From Urmitella timonensis (GTDB lineage Bacteria > Actinomycetota > Actinomycetes > Actinomycetales > Actinomycetaceae): a DNA stretch of 64,000 bases. Below the pieces are notes generated by a model that was not told where the DNA came from, did no database searches, and worked only from the letters and a program-made list of their open reading frames with translations. This document shows, in pieces, positions 1 to 11,032 of this stretch. The stretch's first letter is position 1. Each line of letters begins with the position of its first letter. The stretch covers positions 62,001 through 126,000 of the forward strand of contig FQLW01000006.1 in the NCBI GenBank assembly GCA_900120415.1, written 5' to 3'. The translations under genes and the position numbers were made by a program.

Positions 1-1082
<1,082 letters not shown>

Positions 1083-1088
<6 letters not shown>

Positions 1089-3149
1089 AGTACATATTTC
1101 ACTAAAATAGTGATTAAGTGTTCTCCTTAATTCTATTACTCCGGTGAGATTATCGTATTTAACCATATCTTGACCTAGAGTTACTTCCAGTTTTTTAAGG
1201 TTGTTCTCTAGAGAGTTAAATAGCTTTTCAAATGCATCAATTACACTTTTGACGTATTCCATTGCGTCAGCGATAACTCTTTGGAATATCAGAGCGTTAC
1301 GGTATTCACCGATATTGTTTAAATAAGTGGACAGCGCTGTGGCGATTGCTTGCTGTTCGGCGCTGGGTTTGCGAGTGATACGTTGAGCTATGCTCTTTTT
1401 ACGCATCGCAAAATCAGCGGCAGTTTCAACTTTGTCGTCGGTAGAGGGATCGTCAAAGTTATTCCGTTCAAATTCATCAAAGAATTTGATTAACCCTTCT
1501 TCTCCTTCTAATTCACGATTAGTTTTCTTTTGCAACAGTTCAAGCTTTTTGAGAACTTGATAGAGGAAATATCGACAGGATACCGGGTGCATAAAGCTCT
1601 TTTTAACCGGTTCAAGCATATAGCTTTCAAGCCTATTAGGAAGAGAATTACCGGCTACGATTTCATCCTCATCTGCTTTGAACAGGGTATAACCAATAAC
1701 ACCTGCTTGCTCTTCAGCCTCATTCTCAGTAATGATTTTCAACTTTTCCAGATCATTAAAGACCATGGCGTATTCTTCGCCATCAGTTTTTTCTTGCAAC
1801 TCTATGATGGCTGAACGTAAATCATCTTCACGGGTATCAGCAATCCGACTGGGATCGGGAGCGAAAATATAACTGTTCAAAGCATTTATATAGGCATCCC
1901 ACTGATTGCCAAGATTAGTTACCCCATCCTCGGAAAAGACTAAGGTTTGATTCTTAACTGACTTAGCGAAAGGATCTTTTTGTTTCGCCAAACTGTCGAT
2001 GGTATTAATAAATTCTGCCCCCCGGTCAATATCTCGGGCAGTTAGACCACTTTCTCTTTGTTTAGCTAAAGCTTTTTGCCTTTCTTTATAGGCTTCATCG
2101 AATTTAAGCCATTGCTTAGAAAGCACTTGCTGTGCCCAGGTCTTACCGATTACGTCTCTAATGTGTTTCCAGGGATAGACCAGACGGGAAGCTCCCGCAC
2201 CTGCATAGCGGTTACGTCCATTATTTTTTATAATTTCGCGTAAAACGTTATCTTCCCGCGAATTTGATTTCTTTGACATCGGCCCAATAGCCAAAGTGTA
2301 AATACAGGTTGCCGCGTGGTCTAAATAAGAGACAAAAGAATCTAGACTACCTCCGCTCTTGTTGTTGGCATCAAATAAGAAACAGAAATCATAAGGCATA
2401 GCCTCGACTGCTTCAACTCCCTCGGCACCAACCCTTGGGAACTCAAACTTTAGGTTGCGATACTGGCTAGGTAAAGTGTGGTCACCTTTCATAAGAAAGG
2501 CATCTAACTCCCGAACCGTTGCGTAAGCATTTACCTGCAAGTTGTGTTGTTCTTCGGATGCCTTAATCACTTTATAGAACACATCAGGCTGAATAAAAAA
2601 GCCTCTGGTAATTGCTTTAGCTTTCGGGTATTTCGCATTTAGATAGCTAGCCAAATAGAGAGCCACCGGTAAAATCAGTCCTGATCCAGTACCCCCAGCA
2701 AGCGAAGAGGTAATAATAACCCGCAGAGATTGTTCTTCTTGGTCTTTATCAATTCTGAACAGAGTTTCAATCGCCTTATGCAATTGATCAAGATGGGAGC
2801 TCTTCAAAGTAGTTTCGAAAGCTAAACGAGAAATGGCTCTAACCTGGGCAGCTCCCTCGGTTAAAGATTTACGATTCATCAGTTCGTTAATCGGGAACCA
2901 TTTATCTCGAGCATTAGTATTGATTCCCAGATAATCGCCGACCCGGCTATTGGTAGAGGTTTGCACCGTGTACATTTCCGGATGATCCTGCTTGATTTTC
3001 CCCAAGTCGTTGGCATCGGTATCGAAGACAACAAATGCGATACGTTCCGATTGATTAGAACCAGATTCTCGCACCTTTTGCGAGACTTTTTTTACAATCT
3101 GAGAACCGGTTCCTCCCAGTCCTAGAATCAAAGTAGGTGCAATCGACAT
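1083..3149 (-). CDS. Tubulin/FtsZ-like GTPase (Tubulin_2 / FtsZl-type family)
   Basis: 688 residues. The N-terminus has a nucleotide-binding strand-loop (LILGLGGTGSQ, residues 7-17), then VVFDTDAND (40-48), EGAAQVRAISR (98-108) and the tubulin signature AGGTGSG (151-157). This order matches the divergent tubulin-like proteins (Pfam Tubulin_2) rather than true FtsZ. The remaining 500 residues are mixed helical sequence with no domain I recognise. A ribosome site (AAAGGA) lies just before the ATG. The gene starts 43 bp after the membrane vWA gene, so the two are probably cotranscribed. My recollection is that Makarova and Koonin proposed that one FtsZ-like family works with a vWA protein in membrane remodelling; the pairing here fits. 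The 3' end abuts a mobile element, so the natural C-terminus may have been replaced. Confidence 0.82.
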
Positions 3150-3192
3150 TTCTTTTTCCTTTCAAATCGGGGTATTAGACATTAGAAGTTAT

Positions 3193-5550
3193 TTACTTTT
3201 TTATATTAAGATTTGCAGAATAGCTTTTTCCGGAACCCGCAATACTTGATTTAACTTTACTATTCACATTAAACATTGGATGAGTTTTATCCTTTACATC
3301 CAGCTTTCTTCCGTTGATAGTTACTGACATATTTTCGCGAGCCGCCAAGGCTTTCCAATTCAATATTTTGATACGTCCTTTTCGCGCAGCCTTTAGCTTC
3401 ATAGGAGGGAACCCGGAAACACCTCGCGGCACATACCTCAAACTCGCGGTATCAGCCACGAAAGGTAATGCTCTGCGCAAACGTGATTTAACAAAGTTTC
3501 CGCTGCCCTTATTTGAACCTAGTGAAACCAAATTATCGTCACTGATATTAACTTTTGGCGATGAAACAATTCTCTTGGAAAAACGGGGTTTAAATATATA
3601 CCCCATAATTAGAAGCAGAGCTAGTAAACAAAGCAACCACTTCCATCCTTGAGTTAGTATCCAGTTTTTTATACGATCTAAGAGAGATATATCATTTTTT
3701 ACATTAATTGAAGTATCAAACACCGCTTTACTTAGCTGCTTTTCATAACTATGTTTTGCTTCTATATGTAACGGCATATTCCCAGTATCTGCCTTATAGA
3801 TATCTCCATTGGGTGCTTTAGGCAGTATAAACACTTCCCCGTTCTTATCACCTTTCTTTACCGCAAACTCCATTCTTTTTGGGGAGGTAACTTTAATATC
3901 GCTATCTTTTATTTGTTTCCACTCCGCCTCGGGGAAGGAAATAATATTGCCGTCTTTCTTTTCCCCATATTTCACTTTTATGGCATCATCGGGAATCTTA
4001 TAATCATTTAGCTTACTGACCTGATAGGTCTGACTACTGCCTTGAATACCCGCCGGAGGCGCGGGACGATAGACCTGTAAGTTGATTTTAGCTTCAGAAG
4101 TGCTACCGCTTAGATATTTAGCTTTAACATTAAATTGGGTTGAACCGGCACTTAACTCTACCTGATCACCGCTGGCAAAATTATCGGCTACAACTTTACC
4201 GTTATTAATAACCTTTGCATTGTATTGAACATCACCCAAGAGTGGTGACTTATCTATAAAGTTACATTTCTTATCCATAAAGCCGTATTTAACGGTGTAC
4301 TTGCCTCCTACAATTTCGCCACTTTTTACTGGCTTTCCTTTTGCATCAGATAGCTGCACTCCGAATGAGACATAGGGTTTATAGAATACTTCCACAGTTT
4401 GCACCCCATCTAGGGAGACAGCCCCATTACCAGCAGGAAGTTTACTAAATGTTGCCACTTTGCCATTTAGTTCACTATTGGGAACCGCTTTAACCTTTGA
4501 AGCCCCGAAATCGACATCAGCGTTATTTGCCCACTTGACTTCTACTTGCGATTCCGGTTTAGCCACTGCAGAACCAAGCTTAATTTCATTAACCTTGACA
4601 TCTTTGCCTTGAGCCAAAATGGTCAATTCTTCTATATCAATATCAGATTTAATTGAACTCGCACTGTCTTGGGGTAATACATCACGAGCAAAAATTAGGT
4701 TTGCAAAACGCGTTACTTTAGTTAATAAATCTTTAGTTTGTGGGGCTTGATCAAAAATAACCGCACTCGAAGAAGCAATTTGAGGCGCTTTATCGCCCAT
4801 TGCCAAGAATGCTACTTTAAGCGCGCTACTTTCATTGGTATTTTCCTTTGCCCACTGATTGAAGTCGTTTTGTACTGTTTGGGAATTACGATCGTTAAAG
4901 GCGCCATCTGACAGGACGACTAGCCATTTTTCCCCAGCGTCAGAAGCTGACAAATCTTTAGCAGCAGCCTGAACTGGAGCATAGGGGGTATCTCCGCCTT
5001 GCATCACCATATTATGAATTTTTGATACCCGGGAGCTGGCAGCTTCTTTTCCTGCCAGCTGGACTACCGGTCCAGAGCCACCTTTAGCATAGGTGCTGGT
5101 CAAATAGATATTCATATTGTCTTGCTCCCCGAGTAATGCCGCAAACACTTCGAGGGAGTACTTTGCATTAGACCAGCGGTCAAGAGGGGTATTTCCACCA
5201 TTTGAAAACATCGAGCCAGAATCATCTAAAACTAGATTTACCTGTCGTTTTTTTATAGCAACACTGTTTACGCCTTGCCCGCAATTATTAGGAGCCTTTC
5301 CCGCATTCCTAACTTGTTGTCCCACGACACTTAAGGTTTGTGGGGAGCTGATAGTATTAGCTTTTGCTGAGCTATGACTAACTGGATTACTTTGTCCAGT
5401 TTCTAATGCGCACGCCAAGGTCAGCTGACCACCCAGATTTAACAGCACCAATGATGCAGTCAATAGAATCGGCATCACGAAATACCATTTAAGATTTCTT
5501 CCCTTACCGCTTCCACGCAAAGTTAAGTTCCACCTCGTTTGGACAAGCAC
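3193..5550 (-). CDS. Membrane-anchored von Willebrand factor A (vWA) domain protein, partner of the tubulin-like GTPase
   Basis: 785 residues from the GTG at 5550. A TTG at 5520 with GAGGTGG upstream is an equally good start. A signal-type hydrophobic segment (about residues 21-48) is followed by a vWA domain with an intact MIDAS start (VLDDSGSM, Asp109-x-Ser111-x-Ser113) running to about residue 290. A beta-rich extracellular region of 330 residues follows. A transmembrane helix (about 636-652) then leads to a basic cytoplasmic tail of about 133 residues. The topology puts the metal-binding vWA domain outside and the tail inside, where it could contact the cytosolic tubulin-like protein encoded next. 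No sortase motif or clear lipobox is visible (the Cys follows TLA). Substrate and function are unknown. Confidence 0.82.
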   Translation of the reverse strand: MLVQTRWNLTLRGSGKGRNLKWYFVMPILLTASLVLLNLGGQLTLACALETGQSNPVSHSSAKANTISSPQTLSVVGQQVRNAGKAPNNCGQGVNSVAIKKRQVNLVLDDSGSMFSNGGNTPLDRWSNAKYSLEVFAALLGEQDNMNIYLTSTYAKGGSGPVVQLAGKEAASSRVSKIHNMVMQGGDTPYAPVQAAAKDLSASDAGEKWLVVLSDGAFNDRNSQTVQNDFNQWAKENTNESSALKVAFLAMGDKAPQIASSSAVIFDQAPQTKDLLTKVTRFANLIFARDVLPQDSASSIKSDIDIEELTILAQGKDVKVNEIKLGSAVAKPESQVEVKWANNADVDFGASKVKAVPNSELNGKVATFSKLPAGNGAVSLDGVQTVEVFYKPYVSFGVQLSDAKGKPVKSGEIVGGKYTVKYGFMDKKCNFIDKSPLLGDVQYNAKVINNGKVVADNFASGDQVELSAGSTQFNVKAKYLSGSTSEAKINLQVYRPAPPAGIQGSSQTYQVSKLNDYKIPDDAIKVKYGEKKDGNIISFPEAEWKQIKDSDIKVTSPKRMEFAVKKGDKNGEVFILPKAPNGDIYKADTGNMPLHIEAKHSYEKQLSKAVFDTSINVKNDISLLDRIKNWILTQGWKWLLCLLALLLIMGYIFKPRFSKRIVSSPKVNISDDNLVSLGSNKGSGNFVKSRLRRALPFVADTASLRYVPRGVSGFPPMKLKAARKGRIKILNWKALAARENMSVTINGRKLDVKDKTHPMFNVNSKVKSSIAGSGKSYSANLNIKK

Positions 5551-5901
5551 ATCGCTCCACTATCGTTGCTAATGTGACTGTTGTTATCACTATCCGTGAA
5601 TTTATCACTTCGCTCACGGCCAGTTTTATGACTAAAGATTCCGAAAACAAATACTTAACTTTTATACGAGGAAATCGAAATCAAAAAAACGAATAAATGA
5701 GCTAAACCCACAGTTCAAAAGGGTAAAGACCCCTGAGTTGTTACAGCCTTCTAGGTATTCTTATTTATAATACATGATTATTTTGAAGCCATTTAATGAG
5801 ATTTTATTTAGCTATTTTCAAGCATTAAACAGCAGCTATTCTTATCGGTGCTACTAGGTTCGCCTGTCCTAGCCGACGCTCCAACTAAAAGGTAGTTAGC
5901 C
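5551..5901. other. Intergenic stretch of about 350 bp
   Basis: I see no gene, tRNA or strong hairpin here. The segment is AT-rich (for example around 5755-5820) and probably holds the promoter of the vWA/tubulin-like operon plus the 3' flank of the aldose epimerase gene. No promoter can be assigned with confidence. Confidence 0.4.
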
Positions 5902-6987
5902 TTACATATGGTGCTCTATGCACACATGCATCTCTTGTGAGCACCCTGGGGAAACGGTAACCAAATCTTGACATTCCGGGCGATTAAAAGCATCGGTCAT
6001 CGCTAGCAACGGTTCCACCGCTATCGATTCGCCCGCCCTATTCAGCAAATCTTGAGCGCTATAGACTTGGAAAGAAGCCAAGCCCTGCCCCTGCTTTGCC
6101 CCAGCCATTTGCAGCACAGTCGACGACCCATTTAGATGCTCCAGGACTGCCCAAGCAACCCCGTCTTTAGGAATCAGCGAAGTATAGGCACAGTCAAAAT
6201 CTCCTCGCCCATATAGAATTACCGGAGATTCCTGGGCACAAAAAGCCGCTTGCCCCCTTAGGGGAATCAGCTGTTCATCAGTTACCACTAGGTTCTCAGC
6301 CGCAATCGTAACCTTAGCGTTTTTAGCTCTGCCAGTGGGGCAAAGAAAATAGGGATGCCAACCTAAAGTAATCGGCGCGTCACCTGTTCCTTTATTATGA
6401 GCCACCATATCGAGACTGAGCCGGTGAGGAGAAGAGCTAATCTGATAGGTAACCTCTATTTCTACCTCAAAGGGATAGGCCTCAAGCTTTGGTACCCTAA
6501 CTTTGGCGCGCAAATAATCTGGTTTTAGCTCAATCAACTCGAATACCTGATCGGCAATTAAGCCGTGTAAAGCCAGTTCCCCGCCGATAGTTTCGCCCTT
6601 AAAATCATATTCCTTTCCCTGGAAACAGTATTTTCCATCCCGAATCCGATTTGACCAGGGAGCTAGCAAAGCGTTGCGAAAACCATCCATTTGGCGCGCT
6701 TCGTCCTGGCTACGATACCCATCGAGGACGTGCACACACCCAGGACAGGTAGGGGCACTGTCTGCTCGGTAATCACTTTGATAGGCGCTAACGCCCGAAC
6801 TATCAGCTAGGCCATCCTCCCAGTAGGAGCTAGCTTTCGCACTTTCCTTGGTTTCAGTTCCCGCCACTTGTTGAGCACTGTCCCCCGCCCGCAGGTCACA
6901 GACTTGCCAGTCTAAAACCGTTGCCCCCATTGGGGAGACAACCAAGCAATCATTACCGGAGCGCAAAGTCCAAGTTTCCGGGCTCAT
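5902..6987 (-). CDS. Aldose 1-epimerase (galactose mutarotase family)
   Basis: 361 residues. This family interconverts alpha and beta anomers of hexoses in the cytosol. Expected catalytic elements are present: a histidine in ALHGLIAD, the second histidine in LGWHPYFL and the catalytic glutamate in AVEPLLAMTDAFN. Substrate-side motifs NALLAPWSNRI and SLDMVAHNKG are also family-typical. The N-terminal part has about 45 extra residues, rich in Ser, Ala and Asp, between the first strands and the GYRS segment. I do not associate this insertion with the family. It lies 76 bp downstream of leuS on the same strand. The exact sugar is not predictable. Confidence 0.85.
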   Translation of the reverse strand: MSPETWTLRSGNDCLVVSPMGATVLDWQVCDLRAGDSAQQVAGTETKESAKASSYWEDGLADSSGVSAYQSDYRADSAPTCPGCVHVLDGYRSQDEARQMDGFRNALLAPWSNRIRDGKYCFQGKEYDFKGETIGGELALHGLIADQVFELIELKPDYLRAKVRVPKLEAYPFEVEIEVTYQISSSPHRLSLDMVAHNKGTGDAPITLGWHPYFLCPTGRAKNAKVTIAAENLVVTDEQLIPLRGQAAFCAQESPVILYGRGDFDCAYTSLIPKDGVAWAVLEHLNGSSTVLQMAGAKQGQGLASFQVYSAQDLLNRAGESIAVEPLLAMTDAFNRPECQDLVTVSPGCSQEMHVCIEHHM

Positions 6988-7063
6988 AAGTTCTCCTTCT
7001 ATTTTCAGCGACCTGAATCTGCGGGGGACATAAAACCTTGAGGAATAATACCCTGAGAACGTC

Positions 7064-9958
7064 CTATTTCTTCGGGATTACCACATTCACCAGTTTAGGA
7101 GCGCGCACAATCACCTTTAACGGCTGACCGCCCGCAAGAGCACGCTGCACCACTTCAGTTTCCAGTGCCTGTTTTTCTAGCTCCTCGCCTGAAATAGATT
7201 GCGGTACTTGCAAGCGGTACTTCACCTTGCCGTTAATCTGTACCACCGCCGTGATTTCCTCTTCTACCAGTAGAGATTCATCGATTACTACCGGGAAAGG
7301 CTCGCGTGCCAACGAAGAAGAGTGCCCCAGCCTATTCCAAAGCTCCTCGGCAATATGGGGAGCGAGCGGAGAAATCATCAATACCAACGCTTCCGCGGCT
7401 TCCCGAGGAACCGCTTTCAGCGCAGTCAGGTGATTATTAAGCACGATCAGATCCGAAACCACCAGATTAAGACGCATTTCCCGGTAGTCTTCGGTTACCT
7501 GCGCAATCGCCTTGGCCAGGGCACGCTGAGTTTCCAAATCGGGTGCGTCCTCACTAACGGTTACTTCCCCAGTGTTCTCATCAATCACATTGCGCCATAG
7601 CCGCTGTAAGAAACGCTGGGAACCAATCACTGCCCGGGTTTCCCACGGCCGCGACATATCCAGCGGTCCCATCGACATTTCATAGACCCGGAAAGTGTCG
7701 GCCCCGTATTCGTCGCAAATATCGTCTGGAGTAACGATATTCTTCAAGGATTTACCCATCTTGCCGTATTCGCGTTTAACCGGCTGCCCCTCGTAGGTGA
7801 AACCACTGGCCTCATCACCGGTTACTTCGGCGGCGGGCACGTACGCTCCCCGCTGGTCGGTATAGGCATAGGCCTGGATATAGCCTTGGTTAAACAGCTT
7901 ATGGAAAGGCTCACTGCTAGAAAGATGCCCCAGGTCATAGAGCACTTTGTGCCAAAAACGCGCATAGAGCAGGTGCAGAACCGCGTGCTCGACTCCTCCT
8001 ACGTATAGGTCCGTGCCGCCAGTAGTAGCTCCAGCTCGAGCACCCATCCAGTAACGCTCATTTTCCGCCTTAGCCAGGAAATCTTTCTCCCCCGGATCAA
8101 GGTAGCGCAGCTCGTAACAGCAAGAACCTGCCCAGTTAGGCATCACGTTAGTGTCCCGATAATAGGTTTGTTTGCCCTGCCCCAGGTCTAGCTGGACTTT
8201 AACCCAGTCCCCAGCTCGCCCTAAGGGAGCCTCAGGGGAAGAATCCGCATCGTCAGGTGCAAAGGTGCGCGGAGAGAAATTATCTACCTCCGGCAAGTCC
8301 AGGGGCAGCATGGATTCCGGAAGGGCGTGCACCACGCCGTCCTCGTCATAGACCACGGGGAAAGGCTCTCCCCAGTAGCGCTGGCGGGAGAATAGCCAAT
8401 CACGTAGGCGATAGGTGGTAGTAGCTTTACCCAATCCCGCGCCCTCTAGCCAAGAAGCAATCTTCCCAATTGCCTCGGATTTACCTAATCCATTAAGGCT
8501 AATCTGGTCATTAGCCGAATTCTGGATGACCCCATCCCCAACCCAGGCAGCATCTTTATCCGCATCCGGCGCGGGAGTAATCGTGTAGATAATGTCCAGG
8601 TCAAACTTCTTCGCAAAATCCCAGTCACGTTGATCATGAGCGGGAACCGCCATAATCGCGCCAGTACCGTAGCCCATCATCACGTAGTCGGCAGTGAAAA
8701 TCGGAATCGGGCGATTATTGACCGGGTTAGTGGCGAATAAACCGGTAAATACCCCGGTTTTCTCGCGGGCATCTTCGCCGCGTTCACGCTCACTGCGGGC
8801 AGCTGCCTGTTGTTGGTAGGCGCGTACCGCTTGCCGCGGATTATCATATCCCCCCGTCCAAGCCTCGCGGGTATCCTGGGGCCATTGGGCAGGAATCGCG
8901 CTCTCGCCCTCGGCAAGCTCGCTTTGCCCCAGTCCCGCTAAAAGCGGGTGTTCGGGAGCTACCACCATAAAGGTAGCTCCAAACAAGGTATCGGGGCGAG
9001 TAGTGTAAACTTTTAGCTCCCGCGAGCCTACCCGGAAAGATACGGTTGCCCCGTGGGAGCGACCAATCCAGTTTTCCTGCATGGTGCGCACTTTTTCCGG
9101 CCAATCCAAAGTCGCCAAATCTTCGATTAAGCGATCTCCGTAGGCAGTAATCCTCATCATCCATTGCCGCAAGTGAGAACGAAATACCGGGAAATTACCG
9201 CGTTCAGAGCGCCCCTCGGAGGTTACTTCCTCGTCCGCTAACACCGTTCCCAGACCCGGACACCAGTTCACTGGGGCATAGGAAAGATATGCTAGCCGGT
9301 AATCCTCAAGAATATCTTCACGCTGCTTGGCACTGAGGTTTTCCCATTGCTTACCGTGCGGCAGCGATTTTTCCCCACTGGCGAACTTCTCGATTAGTTC
9401 GTTAATAGGACGAGCGGCTCCGCGTCCTCCATCCGGGCGAGGAGCGTCCACGTCATACCAAGAGTTAAACACCTGTAAGAAAATCCATTGTGTCCAGCGG
9501 TAATAGTCCTGGTCAATGGTAGCGAAAGAACGCCGCTCATCATGAGAGAGCCCAATCCGAGCCAATTGTCTGCGCATATTAGCGATATTTTCGCGGGTAG
9601 TCTTGCGCGGATGCTGCCCGGTAGTTACCGCATACTGTTCCGCGGGCAAACCAAAAGCGTCATAGCCCATGGTGTAGAGGACGTTCTTGCCTTGCATTCG
9701 TTGGAAACGACCAGTGACATCGGTAGAGATATAACCAAGAGGATGTCCCACATGCAGCCCTTTACCAGAGGGATAGGGGAACATATCCATTACAAAGAAA
9801 GACTCTTTTTGCGCAAGCGGACCCGCTAAAGACCCAACCGGGTTGTCAGCATAAAAAGTACCCTGGTCCGACCAGTATTTTTGCCATTTTTCTTCGATTT
9901 TCCCCGCCATCTGGGCGGTGTATCGATATGCCGGTATATCGCTAGCGCTCTGAGTCAT
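7064..9958 (-). CDS. leuS: Leucyl-tRNA synthetase
   Basis: Class Ia aminoacyl-tRNA synthetase that charges tRNA-Leu. The HIGH motif is in PYPSGKGLHVGHPLGY near residue 70. The connective CP1 editing domain includes TTRPDTLFGATF. The KMSKS loop appears as KMGKS (GKMGKSLKNIV), followed by an anticodon-binding domain with SPLAPHIAEELW. The longest open frame begins at 10099, but the ATG at 9958 is chosen. It has a good ribosome site (AAGGGAG), gives the usual N-terminus (TAQMAGKIEEKWQKYW) and a normal length of 964 residues. The upstream extension overlaps a hairpin. The gene follows ftsQ after a 171-bp gap, in the place where ftsZ is commonly found. Confidence 0.96.
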   Translation of the reverse strand: MTQSASDIPAYRYTAQMAGKIEEKWQKYWSDQGTFYADNPVGSLAGPLAQKESFFVMDMFPYPSGKGLHVGHPLGYISTDVTGRFQRMQGKNVLYTMGYDAFGLPAEQYAVTTGQHPRKTTRENIANMRRQLARIGLSHDERRSFATIDQDYYRWTQWIFLQVFNSWYDVDAPRPDGGRGAARPINELIEKFASGEKSLPHGKQWENLSAKQREDILEDYRLAYLSYAPVNWCPGLGTVLADEEVTSEGRSERGNFPVFRSHLRQWMMRITAYGDRLIEDLATLDWPEKVRTMQENWIGRSHGATVSFRVGSRELKVYTTRPDTLFGATFMVVAPEHPLLAGLGQSELAEGESAIPAQWPQDTREAWTGGYDNPRQAVRAYQQQAAARSERERGEDAREKTGVFTGLFATNPVNNRPIPIFTADYVMMGYGTGAIMAVPAHDQRDWDFAKKFDLDIIYTITPAPDADKDAAWVGDGVIQNSANDQISLNGLGKSEAIGKIASWLEGAGLGKATTTYRLRDWLFSRQRYWGEPFPVVYDEDGVVHALPESMLPLDLPEVDNFSPRTFAPDDADSSPEAPLGRAGDWVKVQLDLGQGKQTYYRDTNVMPNWAGSCCYELRYLDPGEKDFLAKAENERYWMGARAGATTGGTDLYVGGVEHAVLHLLYARFWHKVLYDLGHLSSSEPFHKLFNQGYIQAYAYTDQRGAYVPAAEVTGDEASGFTYEGQPVKREYGKMGKSLKNIVTPDDICDEYGADTFRVYEMSMGPLDMSRPWETRAVIGSQRFLQRLWRNVIDENTGEVTVSEDAPDLETQRALAKAIAQVTEDYREMRLNLVVSDLIVLNNHLTALKAVPREAAEALVLMISPLAPHIAEELWNRLGHSSSLAREPFPVVIDESLLVEEEITAVVQINGKVKYRLQVPQSISGEELEKQALETEVVQRALAGGQPLKVIVRAPKLVNVVIPKK

Positions 9959-9999
9959 TACTTTTTCTCCCTTCAGTTCCTTCTCAAAGCCTACCGCAT

Positions 10000-10015
10000 T
10001 CAGGGCTAGCCCTGA
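10000..10015. repeat. 16-bp perfect palindrome upstream of leuS
   Basis: TCAGGGCTAGCCCTGA at 10000-10015, 42 bases before the leuS start. It could be a protein-binding operator or a small hairpin in the leuS leader. I see no T-box or leader-peptide features. Confidence 0.35.
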
Positions 10016-10094
10016 TTTCGCAATCAAGTTTGCCAACCGGTCCTCACCGCAAGTAGGAATCGCCTCGCTGCCCTCCCCATCCGGCTCAATTACC

Positions 10095-10120
10095 CCCAAG
10101 GTTTCCCCTAAAAACCTGGG
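10095..10120 (-). terminator. Hairpin after ftsQ, possible end of the dcw operon
   Basis: On the minus strand CCCAGGTTT pairs with AAACCTTGGG (one bulge), 10 bases after the ftsQ stop. There is no clear U tract, so it may be an attenuator or weak terminator separating ftsQ from leuS. Confidence 0.4.
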
Positions 10121-10129
10121 AAAACGGGG

Positions 10130-11032
10130 CTAATTTGAAATAGTGGGATGCGCATAATCGGTGACGTTATAGATACTGCCCGCGCGCTGCAAAAGCACCG
10201 TTAATACCTGTGCTTTTTTCTGATTATCACCGTTTTTACCCCAGATAACTTTTGCTCCCGATTGCAATTGCAGCTCCACATTATCTAAACGAGCTACCTG
10301 AGCGCTTTTTATCTTTTGTTTTATTTCTGCGGGGAGAAATTGCACTACTTGAGCTACAGATTTTAGACAATCTTCAATATCGCTTTGGGGACAGCTACTA
10401 GCTACCTCTAGCAGTTTAGAAGTATCGAAACCTTGGGCAGGCAGCAGCTTTCCCTCTAAATCAACCACTTTTCCTTGCGCTGTTTTTGCTACTGGGGTAC
10501 GTAGCGTGAGGTAAACGGCTATTCCTCGCGGGAATTCTCGTTTTACCTTCGCCTGTTTCACCCAGGGATTACTGCGTTGTAACGAGGAAGCAGCCTCTGA
10601 GGTGGGAAAACGCAACAAGGGTCTACCCGCATAGTTAGCAAGTTCCTCTTTTACCTGCTGGGTCGTAACCTGGGAGTTTGCCCCCATCACCCGAGTTTTA
10701 GCGGAATCATACGCAAAAACTGGGGAAAAGCCCAGCAAATATCCGCTAGTTCCCACTAACAGCGCTACCAGCACTCCGATAACTATTTTCCGCCGTCGCT
10801 GCCTGCGCTTTACCTGTTTAAGCTCTTCCCGGCGCTTAGCAAGCCCACTAGAGACTACCCCTTTGTCTTTGGAAGATAAGGTAACCTGGCGGGTAGCTAA
10901 CTGTGACCCGGATTTATTTGCGCCGTCCTCTCTTTTCAGTTCATTTCTGCTTTTACGAGGACGAACCGGTTTTTTCCCCGAAACCACAGTAGCTTTCGGG
11001 CGGCGAACAAAAGCGGACTTCTCGCGGTTCAC
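10130..11032 (-). CDS. ftsQ: Cell division protein FtsQ/DivIB
   Basis: 300 residues. The highly basic cytoplasmic N-terminus (about 90 residues) is followed by one membrane helix (KIVIGVLVALLVGTSGYLLG). A POTRA domain follows (SQVTTQQVKEELANYAGRPL), then PWVKQAKVKREFP and the FtsQ C-terminal domain. FtsQ links the cytoplasmic Z-ring proteins to the periplasmic-side divisome (FtsL, FtsB, FtsI, FtsW). The GTG start at 11032 overlaps the murC stop by four bases (GTGA), indicating translational coupling. It is the last gene of the dcw operon here; ftsZ does not follow. Confidence 0.92.
   Translation of the reverse strand: MNREKSAFVRRPKATVVSGKKPVRPRKSRNELKREDGANKSGSQLATRQVTLSSKDKGVVSSGLAKRREELKQVKRRQRRRKIVIGVLVALLVGTSGYLLGFSPVFAYDSAKTRVMGANSQVTTQQVKEELANYAGRPLLRFPTSEAASSLQRSNPWVKQAKVKREFPRGIAVYLTLRTPVAKTAQGKVVDLEGKLLPAQGFDTSKLLEVASSCPQSDIEDCLKSVAQVVQFLPAEIKQKIKSAQVARLDNVELQLQSGAKVIWGKNGDNQKKAQVLTVLLQRAGSIYNVTDYAHPTISN

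Noticed and set aside
8680-9164. Overlapping minus-strand frames within leuS
   Set aside because: They are other-frame shadows of a well-conserved synthetase with no start signals or recognisable domains.
9959-10099. N-terminal extension of LeuRS
   Set aside because: It has no ribosome site, is not LeuRS-like and contains a palindrome; the ATG at 9958 has a good site and gives the standard length.
9959-10130. T-box or leader peptide controlling leuS
   Set aside because: No T-box sequence, specifier loop or Leu-rich short frame is visible; only a 16-bp palindrome and a weak hairpin.
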